Positions 56,373 to 64,000 of a stretch of 64,000 nt of DNA are shown here, piece by piece. Location: the NCBI RefSeq assembly GCF_030272615.1, contig NC_081407.1, positions 438,433,230 through 438,497,229 on the forward strand, in the 5' to 3' direction. The stretch is from Cryptomeria japonica. Its lineage: Eukaryota; Streptophyta; Pinopsida; Cupressales; Cupressaceae. Position numbers and translations under genes: made by a program. Position 1 is the first letter of the stretch. Every line of letters starts with the position of its first letter. Below the pieces are notes generated by a model. The model ran no database searches. It was not told the origin of the DNA and was given only the letters and a program-made list of their open reading frames with translations.

Positions 56373-59300
56373 ATGGCACCTAAGATTCAGAAGCCCATTG
56401 TTGTTGAGAACATTGAAAAGCCCTCACTAAAATACTCTCTAACTCCCAAAGTAGCATCTGAACCGGATGATAAAACTGCATTTTCACTCATTCTAGATAG
56501 AGTTTTATTAGTTGAGGATGTCAGATTCTTCACTGTCGTGTTGAGGAACTAGGTCATGTTGAGATCAAGGACACATATGATGAATTGTGTACCGATGGGA
56601 AATCTGATAGCAAGTATGAACACATCAAAATCAAGGGATTGACCGAAGCCCTAACCTATCCCCATGTCTTCAAACCCCAATGGGTCAAGTTTGTTCTGAG
56701 TAGAGTTCACGATGATTTCATGTGGTTAGCGGAACAACCATTCAAAATCACCAAGGAAATCATTCATTTGATCACCAGTTACCCTATTCTTGATCATGCT
56801 CGAGCCCAGAAAATGATATCACAGAAGGAATTGATCACTCTAACCGGAGTTGAATCTGACTGTAGAGGACTAAAATTGAACAATGTGACAAATGCAGAGC
56901 TGAATTTTGCCATTAGAGTCATAGGTTATTGTTTCTTCCAATTGGCAAGGGAAAACAGTGTACCTTGTGCAGCAGTCGATTTAGCATATAAAATTGTGAA
57001 GAAGGGAATGAAAATTGATCTTTGTGAAGTATTGTTGAAAAACTTGTTTGAGAATCTAAACACAATAAGGAAGCCGAAGAAGAACAACTCAGCTAATACA
57101 CTGAAGTTTGGATCACTTTTGGTATGCATGTTTTTCTATTTTGAGAAATTCTTTCCATCAGTCGGTAATGTAGTTTGGGAGCTACACCGACCAATCACCC
57201 ATCAAATCAATGACTTCGTCAAACGGCTAGGTGATAACTTTAATGATATTATGGATGATTACTTTAGCAAGTTTCGGGAAAATATGCATAACAAGTATAG
57301 AATTCCACCCCAGTTAGTAGAGAAATACAAGGATGACATATGCTTTGAAGTAGACACCGACTACTACTATGTTAATGTTGTGGAACCGAGAACTCAATCT
57401 TTGCCACCTATGGGTTATGAGATTGATTTTGACATAACACAACAATAGATAGATGCTTTTCTTACATTACCAAGGCATGCTACCAAACTGAGGTATGGAA
57501 CCTATGAAGACGTTAAAGAGAAAGTAAAGATGAGTATTGTAGTACCCAAGGCTACAAGGAAAGCCACAAAAATGATCAAGGCATTAACAAAGAAATTTGG
57601 AGAAGGTTCTTCCTCCAAAACTATCAAAGGCACTCCAGTAATCACCGAGGAGGAATCTGAAGCCCAAGAGGCAGCTATTACATTCAGCACTGAGTTGCCT
57701 AAAGGAAAAGTTTTGAAAAGGAAGAAACGGGATACATCAAAGGTATCACCGACTCCTTCAGTAAAGTGCCCAACACAAGAACATTTGCAATGTCACCGAG
57801 TAAGAAACCAAAGAATGTTGTTGTTCCAAAGGTAACAAAAACTTACAAGAAATCTACTCGGAGACTCATTTTGACTAAAGAGTCCAGTGACACCGAATCT
57901 GAAGACAAAAACAAATTTCAAATTGTCAAGAGTAAAAAGGTAGATGTACATAGTGTTGATAATTTTTGTGCTAATTTGAAGCAATATGGTGGATTTGGAG
58001 CATTCAGATATGTTAAGTATGAATCCAGATCTGATGATGAAAAGAGACAAATTGAAGAAGTCATAATCTGCACACTTCTGAAATTCTGATTGGTCCCATT
58101 GGAAGTATCTAAATCTCTTCCAAATGAATTATATTTGCATATTGATAACAGGTGGAAGTATGCCATGGACTTAGAGAAATAGATGAGAGAAAGAAGTCTG
58201 GTACATCTCTTTCCAGACATGTCAATAGATGAGATCAAAGAACATCTGAAAAACTGCCACACAAACTTCCTAGTCAAGCAAAGAGCCTTGGAATTGATGA
58301 ATGGCCTTTATTTGGATGTAGAGAATGAGACAAAAGAAAAGTGGTAGGAAATCTTTCGAATCAAGAATGCTGGTGAACAAGTTGAAGTTGAAATAGTTGA
58401 TGTCACCGAGCAAGATCCTGCTATCACTGAGCAAGACCCTGCTAACACTATACAAGTTGATGAGGATATCATGGACACCGAGGCACAAGAACAGGAAATG
58501 ATAGAAGGAAATGCATATGCCAAACTAGTATCTAGAGTCAGTTTTGGAACAAGTTCAGCCCTATCCTCCGGTCACTCAGCCTCCCCTCAAGACACTGAAC
58601 AAGAAACAAAGGATCACAAGTCTATAGAAGGAGAAGCTACTTCTCAAGCCATCGGGGAAAAAACTTCTCAAGCACCTGCAAGCATAGAAATTGTTGCCAT
58701 CGAGACCCCAAGCACAGAAGCACCGAAGGACTCAACAAAGGCTACATCAAAGGTTCAAGAAATTGACAAAAGTGTTGTCTCTATCGAGCAACCTACCGAG
58801 GGTCAACAAGCCTCCCAAGCCATTGTGTTAGTTCAACCAGTGAAAGGTAAAGAGAAGAAAATGAAAAAGCATAGTTTGAAATTAGATTTTTCCAAACCAA
58901 TAGTGTTGCCGAATGTAGACATATCCAAATTCCAAGGGCAAGCACTCATTGAATTTAGTGAACTATGCAAAGCCAAAGCAGAACAGGAAAAACAAATGGC
59001 TATTCAAAAGAAAAATAGAGTACTTTAAAAGGTGAAAGCACTATTAATAGATATGCTACCTGAAGCTACAGTGACAAAAGATGCAGCCATCCATATTCAA
59101 CTGGATGAACTCCTAACTAAAATAGAGACATCTGGAGTAGACACATCTGAATATTTGAGAAAATTGAAGGACAAAGAGCTCACTGCTAAAATGATTGAAG
59201 AGGTATAGAAAGCTATTGCTATTGGCAAAGTAAAACTTGTCAAATTTATTGTTGAGTTGTCTCCTCAACTCAAGCACATTCTTTATTTATTTCAAAAACT

Positions 59301-59738
59301 CTGTACATTTTCTTTATTCATTAAAGATATCAAAAATAAAATTGAAGTGATTGAGAAAGAGATCACCGATCTCTCAAATAAGTTGACCACTGAGCCAAAC
59401 TCTATTCAGCATTTCTATACCAAACTTTACAAAATCTCATGGCTCAACAATTGGAACTCAGGAATGAAGAGTACAAGATCAGGATGGATATAATGACTCT
59501 TCAGACATTATTCATTCCTCATCTTTCATCCGTCCAAGAACAGATCAACAAAGCTACCTCCCTATCCACTTAACAAGAGAGAAGCACTTTAGATGGACTA
59601 ATTTCACTGTTAGCTGACATTACAGCTCAGAATTCACTCATGGATAGTGTCAAGGATGCCCTCTCTGCCGCTCTCACCGATGCAAGGACAAAGTACAAAT
59701 CCATTTTTGACCAGTTGCCACCACCAAATGGTAACTAA
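56373..59738 (+). pseudogene. long extra ORF (ORF-X): helical domain, low-complexity linker, coiled coil
   Basis: ATG at 56373 starts MAPKIQKPIVVENIEKP. After a frame change near 56535 an intact 287-codon segment (56585-57445) reads WVKFVLSRVHDDFMWLAEQP, ITKEIIHLITSYPIL, ELNFAIRVIGYCFFQLAR, DLCEVLLKNLFENL and FGSLLVCMFFYFEKFF. TAG at 57446 is followed by a Lys-rich region (KVLKRKKRDTSK) and a frame change near 57770. Later parts have TEQDPAITEQDPA repeats, an acidic Ser/Thr/Gln linker with many ATS/SQA words, and a coiled coil (IKNKIEVIEKEITDLSNKL). The end is KYKSIFDQLPPPNGN. Stops at 58087, about 58180, 58345, 59026 and 59207 break it. I do not recognise a known enzyme. Confidence 0.75.
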
Positions 59739-60097
59739 GTCTTGATGTTTGTCAAAAAGGGATAGTGAGTATAGCATCAAAGTATCATAGGGGGAGTGTA
59801 GTATACAGGGGGAGTATACTGAACATAGTATCAAATGCATAGTTAATTTTGACAGTAAACCGGCCAGTGAACAGAGTAGTGACAACCGAGCAGTTAATAT
59901 AGAATATTGATCATCGAGCATGCTAAATCAGAGTTATGTATAGTATATTGATAAGGGGAGTATATCTAAATATACTATTTTCATTGACAAATGTATATAC
60001 TGTCAGTTTAGTCAAATTTTGTAAGTATATATATTTTTGAGTTATGACTTTGAAAGTAGTTTTGTCAAACATCTTAACTAATGTCAAAAGTGGAGAT
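59739..60097 (+). other. 3' untranslated region with repeated polypurine runs
   Basis: AGGGGGAGTGTAGTATAC and AGGGGGAGTATACTG lie at about 59790 and 59807, and AAGGGGAGTATATC near 59953. The one next to the 3' LTR is AAAAGTGGAGAT (60086-60097). The first two are better purine runs than the terminal one. No ORF is present. Confidence 0.65.
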
Positions 60098-61274
60098 TGT
60101 TACTACTTACTAGGTTGCCATTAGTTTTATATCCAAAGTCATTCTATATACTCTAGTCGATTACTACTACCGAAATATTCAGTCGGTAAGCACAGAGCAT
60201 TCGGTCAAAGAAGATAGTAGTCACAGAGCCTAGTATACACCGAGCTGTCTACCGAGTAACACTCTATGTCTACCGAGCAGCAATAATGATACACCGAGTT
60301 GATATACACCGAGTGAAACATTTTACCAAATTCATTGAACCTAGACACGTGTGGAAACGTGTAACAAGATCGAGGAACAAAGAACCATTATCACATTGGG
60401 AATTGCACTAAGAGATTTTGTATGATTTTGAGGTAATCTATCCAATAAAACATTTTGTATGGTTATTCATTCAATAAATCATGTTTGTAAGATCGAAGCA
60501 ATGAACCAGATCACCGACATAAGAGATCTATTTATACAGCATGGATTAAGGATAAAACATGGAAGAAATGAGGTGTATGAAGCAAGACATGTGTAATAGA
60601 TAAGGAAGCACTGAGTATTGTGACTGTCAGAGACACAGAGGTCACCGAGAAGGATTTCAGAGAACAGTCAAGGAACAGAGTAAACAGAAAGGTTTACCGA
60701 GTTACTTTATGGGTTACTGAGGTATGCTATAAGCAAGGTAATCTCATTTTTTAGCACATAGAATCTGCTATAACATTCCAGATGTAAAGTTGCAGATATT
60801 TGTAAAGATTTTATTGTAATATTTTGAGTTGTTAGAAAAACCTTTAACAGGGTAAAAGATTCTAACAAAGTCTATAAATTGTAAAGCCTTTAACTAGGTG
60901 TAGCATTTAAAATAAGTGTTGTAAAATCCTTTAGCAAGGTAGATCTAATGATCTTGATACTCCTAACAAGGTAAGCTATCAGAAATAGCTAAACATGTAG
61001 CTCTAATCAAGCAACCTTTATTATTGCAGTAGTGAAGTTGTGGGTGCCATCCCCACCGCAGTTTTTCTCTCTAACCAAGAGTTTCTGCGTAACCAAAATA
61101 TATGTGTTATGGAGTGAATCATGTATGATTGTTATTTATTTGTTTTAGCTTTATGTTATGTTACAACAATTTTTGGTTTATGCATAATAGTAAATTTATT
61201 GTTGAAGAAAGGATTTGAAGTATTGATTCACCCCTCCCCTCCAAGTACATTAGCTCTCCATAGTGGGCCTAACA
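60098..61274 (+). repeat. 3' LTR of the pol-less element (1177 bp)
   Basis: It starts TGTTACTACTTACTAGG and ends GGGCCTAACA, followed by TGGTC. It is close to the 5' LTR, with a few tens of differences at most by eye, including a broken C-run (CACCCCTCCCCTCC, about 61229-61242) and a short extra ACCGAGTTGATATAC copy near 60294. Confidence 0.93.
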
Positions 61275-62065
61275 TGGTCCTTGATGGGGATGTGGATTGC
61301 TCTCCTTTTCTGAACAAGAAGGATTGGATTTGATAGGATTTTCATAGGATTTTGGATGGATTTGAATAGGAAGATTGAAGGAAGAAGAGGGAGGAGAAAT
61401 GGGCGGCATGAGAATTCTATGAGAAGAAGTGGCTCCCTTTGTGAGGAAGTGATCCTCCAATTTATATATTGGAGGAGGCCAATGAAGGGCCAAGATTGAT
61501 TTCCTTATGGAGGGTTGAGATTGATTTAAGATAGAAGGCATGGATCAAGGGTGCCTTGGGAAAATAAACAAGAATATAAAATTCCTTGAGAAGAGGGGGG
61601 AAAGGAAATTTGAATTTTAAGATGAGGAATTAAAAATTCCAAAATAAGGATACATTGAGGGATTCAAAGAATTTTGAATTTCTTTGAGAGACTCAATGTT
61701 GATGTGACATGAGTGGGAATTAAAAGATGGAGAAAAATGATAAGCATGATTATGAGAGATTCTAGAAGGATTAATTAGGTTGAGTGGGACTAGGAAAAAG
61801 TGATTTATAGGAATCACATGAATAGGTTAATTTAAATAAAATTAATTAACTGAGTGGGTTTAGAGGAAATAATTATTGGAGGAACTTTAGAAGAATTATG
61901 GAATGATTAATTTATTTGATAAATAAATTATTAGACAATAGTGATAGGATTAATTAAATTAGATTTATTTAATACTGAGAAGAATAAGGATAACACAATT
62001 AGGCCAATTAATTATGTTGACAGGCTTAAATTAATTAAATATTAATTTTAGGTGTCTACAATCAG

Positions 62066-63060
62066 TAGCCCAATCAGCATCAGTGTAAGCACATAACATG
62101 AAATCGTCATTCCTCGGATATCACAAACCATAATCCATAGTTCCCTTCAAGTATCTGAATATTCTCTTAACAACAGTGACATGACTCTCTTTTGGATCAA
62201 CTTGATATCTAGCAGTCATGCACACAACATGCATAATATCTGGCCTAGTCTGAGTAAGATATAGTAGTCCACCAACCATATACCTGTACAAACTCTAATT
62301 AGCTTTCAGAGAATCATTGTTCTTAGATAATTTGCAACAAGTCACCATAGGAATTCCATCCATTTTGGAGTCATCTAACCCAAACTTCTTCAGTAATTCC
62401 TTCACATATTTAGTTTGAGATGTAAAAATACCTTTTCCAGTATGTGAAATCTACAAACCTAAGAAAAATTTCTTCTCACCTACCATAGACATTTCAAATT
62501 CTTTCTATATATCATCAGCAAACTTCATGCTCAATTTATCGTCACCTCCAAAGATAATATCATCAACAAAGACTTCAACAATCAAGATGTTAGCATTCTC
62601 AATCTCAAAGTATAGGTTACTATCATGATACCTTTATTAAATCCCAATTTCAGTAAATACTTATCCAATCTAGTGTATCAGGCTCTAGGGGCTTGTTTCA
62701 ATCCATAAAGAGTTTTTTTTAGTTTACATACCATGGCTCCATCATCTAATAATGAAAATCCATCAGGTTTCTCAATGTAGACTTCCTCAAGATCACTGTT
62801 CAGAAAGGCAGATTTGACATCCATCTGATATACCTTGAAATCTTTATAAGCAACATATGCAAACAACAGTCTGATAGCTTCAAGTCTGGCCACCGCAGCA
62901 AAAGTCTCCTCATAATCAATTCCTTCTTTTTGTGAATATCCTTTGCATACCAATCTTTCTTTATTTCTAACAACTTCACCGACTTCATTCAATTTATTCC
63001 TGAATACCCATGTAGTACCAACCACATTTTTATCCTTAGGTCTAGGCACAAGCTCCCATG
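62066..63060 (-). pseudogene. pol: reverse transcriptase of the minus-strand copia element
   Basis: Reading from 63049 downward: [60 protein letters not shown] and YGLKQAPRA, open to 62678. A frame change near 62630 leads to IVEVFVDDIIFGGDDKLSMK, containing the catalytic FVDD, then GIFTSQTKYVKELLKKFGLD, YLTQTRPDIMHVVC and CAYTDADWATD at the insertion point. Several TAG/TAA stops occur in the second half. This is the normal copia RT order. Confidence 0.92.
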
Positions 63061-64000
63061 TGTTATTGTTCTCAATCTAATCTAATTCTTCTTCCATAGC
63101 TCTCATCCAATTTTCATCTTTACAAGCCTCAACAACATCTTTAGGTTTAACTTTAGAAATCAAATATACCTGTTCAGTAGCTAACCTTCTTCTTGTCATC
63201 ACACCTTTAATTTTGTCTATAATAATATGATTTTTTGAATGATTCAATCTAACATACCTTAGAGTCTTCTGATTGTTCTGATTTTTCAGGTTCCTGCACC
63301 TCTACACCGATAGCAGCAACATCTAGATTAACAGTTTCTACCAGATCATTCTGCTTTGATTCCTTAGTCTAAATAGGATTTAGAACGGTGTGATGGCCAT
63401 CATCATATCCACAAGCTCTGATCTCTTTCCCAAGGTTCTCATCCACCTTCACATTTCCACTTTTCACTATCTTTCTCAGTGTCTTATTGTAGCACTGGTA
63501 GGCTTTTTTCTTTGTTGAATATCCCAACAAAACTTCTTCATCACTTCTTGCATCAAACTTTCTATGTCCTCATCTCTTTTGATATATTATTTGCTACCAA
63601 ATACCCTGAAATATCTCACAATAGGAACATGTCCAAACCATAACTCATAAGGAATCTTACTGGTATCACCTTTGATATGAACTTGGTTGAATGTGTAAAC
63701 AACAGTGCTAATAACTTCTCTCCAATAGATCTTCATATTATTTCCTTCAATCAACATAGTTCTTGTAGCATCAACAACAGTCTTTTTCTTCCTTTCAACA
63801 ACTCCATTTTGCTAAGGGGTTCTAGGAGCAGATAATTGTCTTCTAATCCCATGCTTCTCACAGAATGAATCACTCACCAGAAAAAAAATTTCCACCTCTA
63901 TCAGATCTCAGACATTTCACCTTTAATCCTAACTTAGTCTTAACCTTTGCTTTGAATATCTTGAATTTGTCTAATGCTTCAAATTTTTCCTTCAAAAAGA
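63061..64000 (-). pseudogene. pol: integrase end and linker of the minus-strand copia element (cut by window end)
   Basis: From 64000 downward: KVKCLRSDRGGNFFSGE (second catalytic Asp), HGIRRQLSAPRTP, a TAG at about 63815 where the family has Gln, QNGVVERKKKTVVDA (catalytic Glu kept), IYWREVISTVVYTFN, YELWFGHVPIVRYFRVFGSK. The linker to RT follows (63061-63480) with degenerate Ser/Glu-rich coding. The HHCC region would lie beyond the window edge. Confidence 0.9.

Larger units (their letters stand above)
53256..61274 (+). mobile_element. copia-like LTR element without pol, carrying a partial gag and a long extra ORF
   Basis: LTRs at 53256-54419 and 60098-61274 are flanked by TGGTC (53251-53255, 61275-61279). 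A tRNA-Met-type primer site follows the 5' LTR. The inside holds only the C-terminal part of a Gag (coiled coil plus five CCHC-like segments) and a ~3.4-kb ORF; I find no protease, integrase, RT or RNase H motif in any frame. It is therefore non-autonomous and must have moved with enzymes from another element. The LTR end resembles that of the neighbouring minus-strand copia and of the solo LTR at 26659. Confidence 0.93.
53064..62060 (-). mobile_element. solo-LTR-like insert on the minus strand, interrupted by another LTR element
   Basis: The minus-strand sequence begins TGTAGACACCTAAAATTAA at 62060 and runs to about 61280, then resumes at 53255 and ends near 53064. Together that is about 973 bp. 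The flanks ATCAG (62061-62065) and ATCAC (53059-53063) form a target duplication with one mismatch, and their removal restores the copia frame. A TATATAAATTGG box lies near 61464-61453 on the minus strand. The 3' end does not finish in CA, so the exact end or a mutation there is uncertain. No internal domain is present. Confidence 0.65.
50981..64000 (-). mobile_element. Ty1/copia element on the minus strand, running off the window
   Basis: Its 3' LTR (50981-52302 in plus coordinates) is followed rightward by a polypurine tract, RNase H, RT and integrase on the minus strand; gag, protease and the 5' LTR would lie beyond 64000. The RNase H/RT junction is interrupted by a solo-LTR-like insert at 53064-62060. 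After removing that insert and one target copy, the minus frame reads WATD-VND-(stop)-KSTSGG, the normal copia sequence at that point. Stops in the pol region are mostly TAG or TGA. Confidence 0.92.

Overview
The window is plant nuclear DNA made almost entirely of transposable elements. I see no host gene I can support. The evidence is plant-type LTR retrotransposons (Ty3/gypsy with a tRNA-Asp primer site, a chromodomain gypsy element, Ty1/copia with tRNA-Met primer sites), a plant L1-type LINE carrying an RNase H domain, and a CACTA (En/Spm, TNP2) transposon with plant-type introns. The density, nesting and decay suggest a large seed-plant genome, possibly a gymnosperm; the species cannot be fixed from sequence alone.

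Layout. (1) 1-5.4 kb: minus-strand CACTA transposase gene whose nine exons can be traced by splice sites, ending in a long trinucleotide-repeat tail. (2) 5.63-16.43 kb: complete plus-strand Athila/Tat-like Ty3/gypsy element (LTRs, TSD TTAGT, gag, PR, RT, RH, INT, internal polypurine tract, extra 3' ORF). (3) 16.4-18.1 kb: non-coding, with a ~700-bp pyrimidine-rich tract. (4) 18.10-24.33 kb: complete Ty1/copia element (TSD ATCAG) inserted in that tract. (5) 24.3-30.7 kb: non-coding, with one solo LTR (26.66-27.43 kb) and degenerate repeats. (6) 30.69-46.68 kb: an ~8-kb LINE with a 15-bp TSD, split inside ORF2 by a complete chromodomain gypsy element (35.15-43.10 kb, TSD ATATG). (7) 46.7-51.0 kb: non-coding. 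(8) 50.98 kb to the end: a minus-strand copia element running off the window, interrupted by a solo-LTR-like insert (53.06-62.06 kb), itself interrupted by a plus-strand LTR element (53.26-61.27 kb, TSD TGGTC) that has no pol.

Main observation. Three unrelated retroelements here (the Athila-like gypsy, the LINE and the pol-less LTR element) each carry an extra 3' ORF of the same plan: a helical domain, then a charged low-complexity linker, then a coiled coil. By eye the gypsy and LINE versions share spaced residues that look homologous; the third is more distant. The LINE version lies inside the LINE's own target-site duplication, so it is part of that element.

Decay. Coding regions are broken mainly by TAG (from CAG, or TGG inside CTGG) and TGA (from CGA), the pattern expected from deamination of methylated cytosine in CHG and CG sites. 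None of the elements looks coding-competent in this copy.
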